From Bacteroidales bacterium UBA3543 (GTDB lineage: Bacteria > Bacteroidota > Bacteroidia > Bacteroidales > UBA932): DNA of 20,626 nt. The stretch lies in assembly GCA_002376715.1 (NCBI GenBank), contig DFOK01000038.1, forward strand, positions 1 through 20,626. The letters are read 5' to 3'. The notes under the pieces are model-generated. The model was not told where the DNA came from and made no database searches. It saw only the letters and a program-made list of their open reading frames with translations. Of this stretch, positions 1 to 8,457 are shown piece by piece (the stretch's first letter is position 1; the number at the start of each line of letters is the position of its first letter). The translations under genes were made by a program, and so were the position numbers.

Positions 1-2
1 AA

Positions 3-590
3 TTTTTGATTAAAGAGGGTTGTCGCAAGGTGACGGTTGACGAAATTGCTGCCTACAACGGGATCTCCAAGAGGACTCTATATGAGTTATTCCTCGACAA
101 AAACGACATAATAGAGCAGACTCTTCTCTACTGTAATGAGAAAACCCGTGAATACTATCATGAAGTCTTCAGCAGTCACGATGATAACATCATAAGCGTT
201 GTTCTCAGCGGATACCATTATCGCCCTGATAGCAAACTCACAAGTGCTTTCCGTCTCTTTGCGGATGCAAAGAAATACTTTCCCGACATTTATGAGAATG
301 TGGAAAAGGTCATTTTAGAAGAGCATCGTGGAGATTTACGAAAATTTTTGCGCAAAGGCCAGGAAGATGGTCTGCTTCTTCCCGACCTGCAACTTGATTC
401 TTTGGTGACTCTGCTCCCTATGCTCATTAGGCTCATAGGCAGGGTTGATTACAATGCCGAGACCCCTCTAAGCAATAAAGAAATCTACTACCAGACAATC
501 ATCTATTATTTCAGGGGCATTTCCACTGAAAAGGGCAGAATGCTTATTGACGACTATTTGAGTAAAAATAAAATCAATAATATTGTATGA
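3..590 (+). CDS. TetR/AcrR-family transcriptional regulator, 5' end cut by window edge
   Basis: The reading frame is open from base 3, so the true start lies before the window. The visible part begins within the first helices of a TetR-type DNA-binding domain: the run VTVDEIAAYNGISKRTLYEL carries the helix-turn-helix, with the usual GISKRTLYELF recognition helix followed by K-ND-I. About 160 residues of helical ligand-binding domain follow, as in regulators of about 200-210 residues. Its stop overlaps the start of the downstream outer-membrane channel gene (ATGA, 4 bp), so it is translationally coupled to the efflux operon it heads. By analogy with AcrR and TtgR it probably represses this operon and releases on binding a pump substrate. 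The ligand cannot be read from the sequence, and the operator would lie outside the window. Confidence 0.88.
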   Translation, partial: FLIKEGCRKVTVDEIAAYNGISKRTLYELFLDKNDIIEQTLLYCNEKTREYYHEVFSSHDDNIISVVLSGYHYRPDSKLTSAFRLFADAKKYFPDIYENVEKVILEEHRGDLRKFLRKGQEDGLLLPDLQLDSLVTLLPMLIRLIGRVDYNAETPLSNKEIYYQTIIYYFRGISTEKGRMLIDDYLSKNKINNIV

Positions 591-1885
591 AACAAAAAAC
601 CATGAATCTCATAAGATCGGGTGTGTGCGTGATATTGCTTTTTGTTGCTTTTGCGGCAGGGGCACAGGAAAAGTTCTATCTTTCCCTCCAGGATGCTCAG
701 GAATATGCTCTTGAGCACAACCGTACCCTCGAAAACGCTTCGCTGGATATTAAGAAGGCAGAAGCCGCCCGGTGGCAGGCCATCGCAAGCATGATGCCTC
801 AGGTGACGGCTGGTTTGGATTATACCAACATGATGGGTTACAAGATGGATTTTGGCGCGATGGTCATTTCCATGCCGCCCAGCGCCTCTTTTACCGTCAC
901 CACAGCAGTTGCATTGAGTGGAGCTCAAATTGTTTCAACTCAGGTAGCCAATATATCGAAGCATATGGCGGACATCTCTTTTCGCAAGAGCGGACAAGAG
1001 ATTACAAACCAAGTAAAGGTACTCTATTATTCGGCACTTGTGACGGAGGAGACTTTAGAGTTGCTCAGAGAAAACCTTGAGAGCATGAAAAAGCTCCATA
1101 GTATCTCTCAAAGGTCGGTGGATGTAGGGGTGTCCGAACAAACTGCGGCTGACCAGCTCAAGGTGCAGGTGGCTACTATGGAGAGTTCCATCAATGCTAC
1201 CGAACGTTCACTGGAGATGGTCTACAACTCCCTTCGTCTGCAGCTCAATCTTGATGTAAACTCGGAAATAGAACTCACCCAGGGCATTCCGGAGTTGATG
1301 AATGTGGATGCGGTGAGCGACCTTTTACGTGAGGAGTTTGATGTAAATAATAATTATAATTACAAGTTACTGAAAGCCGGCACCGATCTTGCAAAAAAGC
1401 AGATTGCGCTGACCGGCTGGTCGGGAGGTCCTACCTTCAGTATTTTTCATCAATATGCTAAAAAGCACTACTTCAGCGATGAGATGACGATGAATATGAC
1501 CCCTCCGAATATGCTCGGTATTGCAGTTAAAGTGCCTCTGTTTACCAGTCTCAGGAATACCAAATCGGTACAGGCCGCACGCATTTCATATCAAAAGCAG
1601 CTCAATACACTTGCCGATACCGAAGCGGCTTTGAAAATCCAGCACCGACAGTTGGTTTACAACCTGAAATCGGCTCTTGAACAGTATCGGACCCAGAAAG
1701 AAAATGTAGAGGTGGCAAGAAGAGTATTTGATAATATTGCTCTAAAATATGAGTATGGGGTGGCCTCCGCACTGGATGTGACCAACTCAGGTACCACTCT
1801 GATAGCTGCTCAGAACGGCTATGTGCAGTCCCTGCTTCAGATTGTCAACGCGCAAATTTCCCTGGAACAACTTTTGAACAGATAA
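587..1885 (+). CDS. TolC-family outer-membrane efflux channel
   Basis: This is a 432-residue TolC/OprM-like outer-membrane factor that would form the exit duct of the tripartite pump. Residues 1-26 are a signal peptide (basic start, hydrophobic core, cleavage near AGA-QE). The mature start, LSLQDAQEYALEHN, matches the conserved beginning of the first OEP domain. Two long alpha-helical repeats follow (roughly 40-230 and 250-430) with heptad-like Ala/Leu/Gln spacing, and the second ends with the typical GVASALDVTNS...AQNGYVQSLLQIVNAQISLEQL signature helix. Length is normal for Bacteroidetes members. The ATG overlaps the TetR stop by 4 bp, and the adaptor gene starts 6 bp after its stop, so the genes form one operon. 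There is no lipobox, so this is an unlipidated channel. Confidence 0.93.
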   Translation: MKQKTMNLIRSGVCVILLFVAFAAGAQEKFYLSLQDAQEYALEHNRTLENASLDIKKAEAARWQAIASMMPQVTAGLDYTNMMGYKMDFGAMVISMPPSASFTVTTAVALSGAQIVSTQVANISKHMADISFRKSGQEITNQVKVLYYSALVTEETLELLRENLESMKKLHSISQRSVDVGVSEQTAADQLKVQVATMESSINATERSLEMVYNSLRLQLNLDVNSEIELTQGIPELMNVDAVSDLLREEFDVNNNYNYKLLKAGTDLAKKQIALTGWSGGPTFSIFHQYAKKHYFSDEMTMNMTPPNMLGIAVKVPLFTSLRNTKSVQAARISYQKQLNTLADTEAALKIQHRQLVYNLKSALEQYRTQKENVEVARRVFDNIALKYEYGVASALDVTNSGTTLIAAQNGYVQSLLQIVNAQISLEQLLNR

Positions 1886-1891
1886 TAATCA

Positions 1892-2926
1892 ATGAAAAAA
1901 CATATGAAAATCATCCGTATTTCACTTATTGCCATCACGGCAATGCTTTTTGCAGGCTGCGGTGGATCGCAGCAAAAGCAGGAGGAAACCGCCCAGGAAC
2001 GTATTGAACAGGTGGAGACCACAACCATAAGTAGGTCGGTAATCCGGCGTGTGGTTGAGTTTTCCACCACTCTGATGGGCTATGAAACAGTTAATATTGC
2101 TCCTTCCATAACCGGTAAGATAGAACACATATATGTAGAAGTGGGCTCCAATGTGCAGAAGGGTTCGATGCTTGTGCGCATGGATCAGACCCAACTCAAT
2201 AACACAAAACTTTCTTATGCTAATCTGGCAGTGGAACTTCAGAGGATGGAGGCACTCAAGGAGAGCGGCGCAATTTCCAAACAGGTCTATGACAAGACTA
2301 AACTCGGATATGACCAGACCGAAGAATCCCTGGCATTCCTCGAAAAGAATACCTTTGTAAGAGCTCCCTTCTCAGGTGTGATTTCGGCCAGAAACTACGA
2401 GGCCGGTGAGCTTTATAGCGGGATGCCTATTCTTGTTCTTACCCAGATAAATACTTTGAAGGCTCTGATTAATGTTCCGGAGAGCTATTTTCCTCTCGTT
2501 AAAAAAGGAATGAGGATAGATATCAAATCGGACATCTATCCCGGAGAATCATTCTCCGGTACCATTGAGATAGTATATCCCACAATTGATGCCGCTACTC
2601 ACACTTTCCAGTGCAAGGTGAGAATTCCAAACGGTTCTCTTAAGCTCCGTCCCGGAATGTATGCGCATACCTCACTTCCTCTCGGTCAGTCTGAGGCCAT
2701 CATTGTACCCTATCAGACTATTCTCAAGCTGGTAGGATCCAATGAGCGCTATATTTATCTCGAGAAAGATGGCAAGGCCAAGCGAGTATTTGTGCAGACC
2801 GGACAGCGTTTCGACGATATGGTAGAACTCATCAGCAATGAAGTAAATGAAGGTGACCGCCTTGTTTCGGTAGGCCAGGCCAAACTTGTAGACGGAGTCA
2901 AACTCAACGTAGTAAAGCAGAACTGA
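1892..2926 (+). CDS. RND efflux periplasmic adaptor (membrane fusion) lipoprotein
   Basis: A 344-residue HlyD/AcrA-type adaptor that would link the inner-membrane pump to the TolC-like channel. The signal peptide ends in a lipobox, LFAGC, with the lipidated Cys at residue 23, so the protein is anchored by a lipid as AcrA is. The two lipoyl half-motifs are visible: TGKIEHIYVEVGSNVQKGSML (about 70-90) and VRAPFSGVISARNYEAGE (about 150-170). Between them is an alpha-hairpin of only about 55 residues, shorter than in AcrA/MexA. The beta-barrel and membrane-proximal domains follow, including the IDAATHTFQCKVRIPN and LRPGMY stretches. An internal ATG at 1904 is an alternative start, but 1892 gives a better basic n-region. 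It lies 6 bp after the channel gene and 4 bp before the pump gene. Confidence 0.94.
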   Translation: MKKHMKIIRISLIAITAMLFAGCGGSQQKQEETAQERIEQVETTTISRSVIRRVVEFSTTLMGYETVNIAPSITGKIEHIYVEVGSNVQKGSMLVRMDQTQLNNTKLSYANLAVELQRMEALKESGAISKQVYDKTKLGYDQTEESLAFLEKNTFVRAPFSGVISARNYEAGELYSGMPILVLTQINTLKALINVPESYFPLVKKGMRIDIKSDIYPGESFSGTIEIVYPTIDAATHTFQCKVRIPNGSLKLRPGMYAHTSLPLGQSEAIIVPYQTILKLVGSNERYIYLEKDGKAKRVFVQTGQRFDDMVELISNEVNEGDRLVSVGQAKLVDGVKLNVVKQN

Positions 2927-2930
2927 TAAT

Positions 2931-5900
2931 ATGAGTATATACAAAACCTCAATTAGAAGACCGGTGACGACAGTACTTATCTTCGCCGCCGTGATTATCA
3001 TAGGTCTCTTCTCACTGAACAGGCTGCCTATCGACCAGTTTCCGGAGATTGACCCGCCTTTTGTGACGGTTATGACTACCTATCCGGGAGCAAGTGCAGG
3101 CGAAGTTGAGACCAATGTGACTAAGATTATTGAAAACAGCCTCAATTCGATTGACGGCCTCAAAGAACTCACTTCCAGCTCGAGAGACAATATGTCCATT
3201 GTCTTCCTTGAGTTCGAGTGGGGCACAAATCTGGACGAAGTTTCCAACGATGCGCGCTCATATCTGGATCTGATCAGAGACAACCTACCCGAAGGTTGTT
3301 CCACACCGATACTTTTCAAACTAAACACCAGCATGATGCCTATACTTCAGTATTATGTGTTGGCAAAAGAGAGTTATCCGGGACTTGAAAAGATTCTCAA
3401 TGATGAGGTGGTAACCATCCTCAATCGTGTTGACGGTATAGGAACCATTGGTGTTACCGGTGCTCCTCAACGCTATGTCTATGTGGATATAGATCAGGCC
3501 AAACTCGATGCTTACGGTCTGCCTTTGGAACTTGTCGGCAATGCCATTAGAGCAAACAATCTGAATCTTGCCTCCGGTACCATCAAAATGGAAAAAGAGC
3601 AGTATCATATGCAGGTGCGCAGTGAGTATATCGAGAGTTCGGAAATAGGCGACATCGTTGTCACCACAGTTATGGGCAAACCTATTTTTGTAAAAGATGT
3701 GGCTACCGTCAGGGATACTATCAAGGATCTTACACTTGACGAAAAGGTAAACGGGCAAGAGGCGGTCAGACTGATGATTTCCAAGAAATCGGGCGCCAAT
3801 ACCGTACAGGTCTGCAAGGATGTGCGCAAGGAGATCGAAAAGATCCGTAAGACGCTCCCTTCGGATATCGACATGGGCATTATCTATGATTCTTCCGAAG
3901 AAATTCAAAATTCCATCAATTCACTAAAGGAATCCATACTTTATGCATTGCTTTTCGTGGTACTGGTGGTCTTTTTCTTCCTCGGCAAATGGAGAGCGAC
4001 ATTCATTATTGCCGTTACGATTCCCATCTCGCTCATCGTAGCATTCATATACCTGCTCTTCGTGGGCAGTTCGCTCAATATCATTTCGCTCAGTTCGCTG
4101 ACAGTGGCCATCGGTATGGTGGTTGACGATGCGATTGTAGTACTTGAAAATATCACCAAGCATGTTGAAAGAGGCTCGTCACCGCGTGAGGCTGCCATTT
4201 ATGCGACGAATGAGGTGTGGATTTCGGTTATTGCCACTACGCTTGTGATCATAGCTGTATTCGTACCTCTGACAATGCTCAGCGGTATGGCCGGTATCAT
4301 GTTCAAGGAGCTTGGATGGATTGTGACCATAGTAATTTCGATTTCGACCATAGTGGCTATTTCCTTAACGCCCATGCTGGCTTCTCAGTTGCTCAAGGCC
4401 AATAAAGTGAGAATTGACGAGAAGGGTCATCTGCAGATTGTAAAACCTAAAATTGATTGGTATGAAAAATATATAGAGAAATTCCACAACAAGGTAAGTG
4501 CCTGGTATGCAAATATTCTGCGCTGGTGTCTCAATCATAAGAGAATCACAATTCTCATAGCATTCATTTTCTTTGTGGCTTCGCTTCTTCCGGCAATTAC
4601 CGGCAGAATAGGGGCCGACTTCATGCCTCAAAGCGATAACGGACGTCTCAGTGTTACAATTGAACTCCAGCGAGGCACCCGTCTCGAGGAGACCCTCAAG
4701 ACTGCACGTAAAATTGAAGCCAGATTCGAAGAACTGGTACCGGAAATCAAGATCATATCCACCTCGGCAGGAAGCAATGAAGATGCCAGAATCAGTGCCC
4801 TCTTCTCCTCGACAACCAACAACAAGATCGCGATGACCGTGGTCTGCAATAAGAAATATGAGAGAGAAAGGACAATCTTCGAGATTGCGGAGGTGCTGCG
4901 TGCAGAACTTGATAAGTATCCCGAAATCATCGACTACCAGTGTACGACATCCAGTGGTATGGGAATGGGAGGTGGCAATAAAGTGAGTGTGGAAGTCTAC
5001 GGTTTCGATTTTGATGATACCAATCTTTATGCGGAGGAGTTGCTGCAGGCAGTTAAGGCCAATATCAAGGGGGCTCGTGACGTTAATGTCAGCCGTGATG
5101 AAGAGCGTCCCGAACTCAAAATTACTGTGGACAAGGAGAAAATAGCCTATCATGGACTCAATTCAGCAGCCGTCTCCACTTATGTGCGCAATCGTGTAAA
5201 TGGTTTCTTGGCCGGATACCTCAAGGAGGATGGCGACGAGTATGATATCGTTGTACGTCTCAAGGAGGAGGATCGCAATTCCATCACTCTGATTGAAAAC
5301 TTAACCATCCCCACAAATACCGGCCGCTCCATCAAACTGAGAGAGGTGGCCGAGATTGAGGAGTACTGGGCTCCGCCTACCATTGACAGGAAAAGCCGTC
5401 AGCGCTATCTGACGGTGTCGATAACCCCTTACAATGTCTCTTTGGGCCAACTTGCAGAGCAAGTTCAGGCAGAAATTGACAAAATTTCCACTCCAAGCGG
5501 TGTGCAAGTACGTCTTGCGGGCGATTATGAAGAGCAGCAGGAAACCTTTGCAGATATGTTTGAGTTGTTGTTGCTGATTGTTCTTCTGGTCTATATTGTA
5601 ATGGCTTCGCAGTTCGAATCTCTTTCCAAGCCGGCCATCATAATGATGTCAGTACCATTTGCCCTCTCGGGTGTCATTTTGGCACTCTGGGTTACGGGTA
5701 TCAATCTCGATATGATCGGAGCCCTCGGTTGTATCATGCTTGTGGGTATAGTGGTCAAGAATGGTATAGTGCTTGTAGACTATACTAACTTGATGCGTGA
5801 TCGCGGACATGAACTCAACGAAGCAATTGCACTTTCCGGAGAGTCACGTCTCCGTCCGGTGCTTATGACTGCCGTGACCACCCTTTTAGGCATGCTCCCT

Positions 5901-6119
5901 ATGGCGTTGAGCCGGGGAGAGGGATCCGAGTTGTGGCGTCCGATGGGAATCGTGGTTATAGGGGGCCTTTTGGTTTCCACGGTAATTACTTTGATCATCG
6001 TGCCTGTTGCGTACGCTGTCATGTCACGCCACGGTGAACGCAATAAAGAGGCTAAGCTCCGCAAAGAGTTTGTTTTCATGCAAATATCGGCTGACGATGA
6101 GGCCGCTTTAAAAAAATAG
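2931..6119 (+). CDS. HAE1-type RND efflux transporter, inner-membrane pump
   Basis: A 1062-residue AcrB/MexB-like proton-driven pump, full length for the family. It starts with the conserved SIYKTSIRRPVTTVLIFAAV helix and has two periplasmic porter halves, each followed by a transmembrane bundle. TM4 carries the proton-relay pair D399-D400 in IGMVVDDAIVVLENI, and TM10 carries K943 in VGIVVKNGIVLVDY, matching D407/D408 and K940 of AcrB. These mark the HAE1 drug or solvent group rather than the heavy-metal group. The R-P-ILMTAVTTLLGMLPMAL motif of TM11 is also present. The protein would assemble as a trimer with the adaptor and channel encoded upstream. Substrate specificity cannot be inferred; hydrophobic or amphiphilic compounds such as bile salts, detergents or antibiotics are typical. 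The PII-like gene begins 9 bp downstream. Confidence 0.96.
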   Translation: MSIYKTSIRRPVTTVLIFAAVIIIGLFSLNRLPIDQFPEIDPPFVTVMTTYPGASAGEVETNVTKIIENSLNSIDGLKELTSSSRDNMSIVFLEFEWGTNLDEVSNDARSYLDLIRDNLPEGCSTPILFKLNTSMMPILQYYVLAKESYPGLEKILNDEVVTILNRVDGIGTIGVTGAPQRYVYVDIDQAKLDAYGLPLELVGNAIRANNLNLASGTIKMEKEQYHMQVRSEYIESSEIGDIVVTTVMGKPIFVKDVATVRDTIKDLTLDEKVNGQEAVRLMISKKSGANTVQVCKDVRKEIEKIRKTLPSDIDMGIIYDSSEEIQNSINSLKESILYALLFVVLVVFFFLGKWRATFIIAVTIPISLIVAFIYLLFVGSSLNIISLSSLTVAIGMVVDDAIVVLENITKHVERGSSPREAAIYATNEVWISVIATTLVIIAVFVPLTMLSGMAGIMFKELGWIVTIVISISTIVAISLTPMLASQLLKANKVRIDEKGHLQIVKPKIDWYEKYIEKFHNKVSAWYANILRWCLNHKRITILIAFIFFVASLLPAITGRIGADFMPQSDNGRLSVTIELQRGTRLEETLKTARKIEARFEELVPEIKIISTSAGSNEDARISALFSSTTNNKIAMTVVCNKKYERERTIFEIAEVLRAELDKYPEIIDYQCTTSSGMGMGGGNKVSVEVYGFDFDDTNLYAEELLQAVKANIKGARDVNVSRDEERPELKITVDKEKIAYHGLNSAAVSTYVRNRVNGFLAGYLKEDGDEYDIVVRLKEEDRNSITLIENLTIPTNTGRSIKLREVAEIEEYWAPPTIDRKSRQRYLTVSITPYNVSLGQLAEQVQAEIDKISTPSGVQVRLAGDYEEQQETFADMFELLLLIVLLVYIVMASQFESLSKPAIIMMSVPFALSGVILALWVTGINLDMIGALGCIMLVGIVVKNGIVLVDYTNLMRDRGHELNEAIALSGESRLRPVLMTAVTTLLGMLPMALSRGEGSELWRPMGIVVIGGLLVSTVITLIIVPVAYAVMSRHGERNKEAKLRKEFVFMQISADDEAALKK

Positions 6120-6128
6120 TTGACAGAT

Positions 6129-6422
6129 ATGAAATGTGTTTTTATAGTATTCAATCAGGCCAACACGGCACGTGTTGAGTATATGCTTGATCAACTCAAG
6201 ATAAACGGCTTTACCTTTTTTGAAGAGGTACAGGGACGCGGTACCAATGATGGGGAGCCCCGTCGCGGTACTCATACCTGGCCGGAAATGAATTCCGCAG
6301 TGCTGACTGTCATAGAGGATGATCGTGTGGAGGAACTCCTGCTGACTGTCCGAAAACTTGACAATCGCAACAAGGAGATTGGTGTACGCGCTTTCGTATG
6401 GAATATTGAACAGACCGTATAG
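6129..6422 (+). CDS. Small PII-like protein linked to the RND pump
   Basis: A 97-residue soluble protein with the size and beta-alpha-beta pattern of the PII superfamily: strand MKCVFIVFNQ, helix TARVEYMLDQL, strand FTFFEEVQG, a glycine-rich loop with GRGTNDGEPRRG (about 41-52), then strand SAVLTVIEDD, helix RVEELLLTVRKLD and a final strand GVRAFVWNIEQ. The loop is where PII proteins bind effectors. The WPEMNSAV and AFVWNIE stretches recall, from memory, an uncharacterised Bacteroidetes family that often follows RND pump genes. ATG at 6129 is preferred to an in-frame TTG at 6120. It is the last gene of the efflux operon, so a role sensing a small molecule and adjusting the pump is plausible, but this is inference. 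A CutA-like fold is the main alternative reading. Confidence 0.75.
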   Translation: MKCVFIVFNQANTARVEYMLDQLKINGFTFFEEVQGRGTNDGEPRRGTHTWPEMNSAVLTVIEDDRVEELLLTVRKLDNRNKEIGVRAFVWNIEQTV

Positions 6423-6503
6423 TTTTTTTAAAAAATTGACTAACTTAGCACTTTGTAAATAAATTTAATCAGCATTTTATAAACAATTTAAAATAGACAT
6501 TTT

Positions 6504-6824
6504 ATGGCATTAGCAGTAAATGATTCCAATTTTCAGGATATCGTAATGGCTTCAGATAAGCCGGTAGTAGTGGATTTTTGGGCACCCTGGTGTGGCCCCT
6601 GTTTGATGATATCTCCTGTCATCGATGAATTGGCCGTCAAGTACGAGGGTAAGGTGATAGTTTCCAAATGTAATGTTGACGAAAATAGCGCGATTCCCTC
6701 GAAGTATCGCGTAATGAATATTCCTACAATCATTTTCTTCAAAAACGGAGAGGTGGTGGATAGAGTTGTCGGCGTTGTCCCCAAAAGGGAACTTGACAAC
6801 AAGATAGCTTCACTAATAGAATAG
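6504..6824 (+). CDS. trxA: Thioredoxin
   Basis: A 106-residue cytoplasmic thioredoxin, a dithiol-disulfide exchange protein kept reduced by thioredoxin reductase. The active site WCGPC has C30 and C33. The buried acid D24 (in VVDFWAPW) and cis-proline P74 (NIPTIIFF) are present, and the C-terminal G-VPKREL region matches the family. There is no signal peptide, so it acts in the cytoplasm. It opens a new plus-strand run after an 81-bp AT-rich gap; the next gene starts 4 bp after its stop. In that gap I see only a poor promoter candidate of Bacteroidetes type (GCACTTTG at 6448-6455, lacking the TA of the -7 element). A sigma70-looking TTGACT at 6436 is probably chance in this phylum. Confidence 0.95.
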   Translation: MALAVNDSNFQDIVMASDKPVVVDFWAPWCGPCLMISPVIDELAVKYEGKVIVSKCNVDENSAIPSKYRVMNIPTIIFFKNGEVVDRVVGVVPKRELDNKIASLIE

Positions 6825-6828
6825 TATT

Positions 6829-7443
6829 ATGAAACGTTTATCAATTTTTCTTGCGATTCTGCTTTTGTTCGCTACAGGTACTGTAGCGAGTGCGCAGGGT
6901 TTGATTTTCAAAGGTGGCCTCAATTATACCAATGTTGATCTTGAGGGCAAAGGCTTCAGATTTGAAGATGGCTCGGGATGGCATTTCGGTGCTGGATACC
7001 AGACAGGTAGCGTGCTGGGTTTTTCCCTTCAGCCTGAACTTCTTTACAGTGTTCAGGGCGTTAAGCTTGTTGATATTGATCGTGCTCTTGAGGTTCAGAA
7101 AAAGTCTTCATATCTTGAGCTGCCCGTAAATATTCAGTGGGGTATTGATCTGATTGCTGCCAAACCCTTCATTATGCTTACTCCGAAGATTGCATACAAC
7201 ATCAAAAACTGGGCGAATAAAGAAGCAAGCAACTCCTTGGTCAATCAACTTATCAATGAAAAAACCAATCTGGAATATGGTATTGGAGTAGGTGCAGGTC
7301 TGAATATATGGAAGCTTCAGATTACAGCGAAGTATGAATGGAATTTCGGACATGTGAGCAGTATTGACGAATATCTGGCTAACGCCAAAGAGGCTGACAA
7401 GAGTATCGGCAATCTCCAGATTTCAGTAGGTTTTTGTTTCTAA
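6829..7443 (+). CDS. Small PorT-like outer-membrane beta-barrel protein
   Basis: A 204-residue exported protein. Residues 1-22 form a signal peptide (MKRLSIFLAILLLFATGTVASA, split here only by its cleavage before Q23). The mature part alternates amphipathic strands with short turns: FKGGLNYTNV, GWHFGAGYQTG, FSLQPELLYSVQG, SYLELPVNIQWG, AKPFIMLTPKIAYN, YGIGVGAGLNIW, LQITAKYEWNFG and LQISVGFCF. That makes about eight strands, as in the outer-membrane beta-barrel family that includes PorT. It ends in phenylalanine, as expected for recognition by the BAM machinery. PorT itself serves type IX secretion, but many family members have no known job, so I do not assign that role. The gene is 4 bp after trxA and abuts the prenyl synthase gene, so it is probably co-transcribed with both. 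Confidence 0.85.
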   Translation: MKRLSIFLAILLLFATGTVASAQGLIFKGGLNYTNVDLEGKGFRFEDGSGWHFGAGYQTGSVLGFSLQPELLYSVQGVKLVDIDRALEVQKKSSYLELPVNIQWGIDLIAAKPFIMLTPKIAYNIKNWANKEASNSLVNQLINEKTNLEYGIGVGAGLNIWKLQITAKYEWNFGHVSSIDEYLANAKEADKSIGNLQISVGFCF

Positions 7444-7454
7444 ACCCTTACACC

Positions 7455-8447
7455 GTGTTGTATCGGAGGGTGGTAGAGTATCTGGGGAGCGACTGGATTG
7501 CTTTCCAGAAATTGTTACGGCAGAGCATTCATTCGGAGATGCTCCTGCTCAATCAGGTTAATGCCTATTTGCTTGAGCATTCCGGCAAACAACTCAGGCC
7601 CCTCCTTGCCCTGCTGACCGGAAGAGCTATTTCCGGTGTTTGCAATGATAAAGTGCTCCGTTGTGCAGTCGCAGCGGAGCTTTTGCATACCGGAACTCTG
7701 CTTCATGATGATGTGGCGGACAATTCTCCCAGAAGGCGTGGAGCTCCAACGGTGATGTCCCTCTATTCCCCCACAGCTTCCGTGCTTGTTGGAGATTTTT
7801 GGCTTTCCAGAGGCATAGATCTCATACTTACGAAGTGCGATAATGAGGTACTCAGCTTATTTGCCGGCTGTCTTGCCAAGTTGGCGGAAGGGGAGATGCT
7901 CCAGTTGGAGAAGGCAAGTTCGCTTGATGCCACCGAAGAGGATTACAATACCATAATATTCTGCAAGACCGCATCGTTGTTCAAAGCTTCGATGATGAGT
8001 GCGGCTCATTCTGCCGATGTTTCCGCTGTACAGATGGAAGCCGTTAAATCCTATTCCTTTCACCTTGGAATGGCGTTTCAGATGATGGATGATATCTTCG
8101 ATTACTCTACATGCCTCAATGTCGGCAAGCCGGTGGGAGTGGATATACTTGATAAAAAGTTCACCCTTCCCTTTTTCGGTTTTCTGTATAATGCGCCCTG
8201 CGAGATTTCTTCGGAGTTTGTGGAACGTCTAAGGCTTCTCGACATGAATTCCGGTGAGGAGGAAAAGCAGGCAATGTCACGCGAGGCACTAGCTCTTGTA
8301 GAGCGATATGGAGGTCTTGATTATGCTTACAATCGTCTCGAGCAGGAGATCTCCAAGGCAGTGACTTCACTTTCAGTTCTGGATGATTCACCGGCTAGAG
8401 AGTATCTGGTTGAATTTGCACGATATATGTCAGTCAGAAAGTGCTGA
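7455..8447 (+). CDS. Polyprenyl diphosphate synthase (long-chain, trans type)
   Basis: About 330 residues of an all-helical trans-isoprenyl diphosphate synthase, which extends farnesyl or geranylgeranyl diphosphate with isopentenyl diphosphate. With the GTG start used here, the substrate-binding GKQLRP is at about 44-49, the first Asp-rich motif DDVAD at 85-89 (with RRRG after it) and the second Asp-rich motif DDIFD at 212-216. VGVDILDKKFTLP follows, as in octaprenyl and heptaprenyl synthases. In Bacteroidetes the usual product feeds the menaquinone side chain. The start is uncertain: no ATG is available near the N-terminus. TTG at 7434 would overlap the beta-barrel gene by 10 bp; GTG 7455 and TTG 7458 follow its stop. 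The mntP ATG comes 10 bp downstream. Chain length cannot be read with confidence. Confidence 0.92.
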   Translation: MLYRRVVEYLGSDWIAFQKLLRQSIHSEMLLLNQVNAYLLEHSGKQLRPLLALLTGRAISGVCNDKVLRCAVAAELLHTGTLLHDDVADNSPRRRGAPTVMSLYSPTASVLVGDFWLSRGIDLILTKCDNEVLSLFAGCLAKLAEGEMLQLEKASSLDATEEDYNTIIFCKTASLFKASMMSAAHSADVSAVQMEAVKSYSFHLGMAFQMMDDIFDYSTCLNVGKPVGVDILDKKFTLPFFGFLYNAPCEISSEFVERLRLLDMNSGEEEKQAMSREALALVERYGGLDYAYNRLEQEISKAVTSLSVLDDSPAREYLVEFARYMSVRKC

Positions 8448-8457
8448 CACCCTTTTT

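Noticed and set aside
4365..5153. Open frame of 262 codons on the minus strand
   Set aside because: It is antisense to the RND pump gene, whose protein is conserved end to end. The translated product is rich in His, Cys and Phe and matches nothing I recognise.
6421..6442. T-run followed by A-run after the PII-like gene, a possible terminator
   Set aside because: The inverted repeat is only A/T with no GC stem, so it would not form a stable intrinsic terminator hairpin.
6436..6465. TTGACT-N18-TAAATT, resembling an E. coli sigma70 promoter ahead of trxA
   Set aside because: Bacteroidetes housekeeping promoters use TTTG / TAnnTTTG. In such AT-rich DNA this match is expected by chance.
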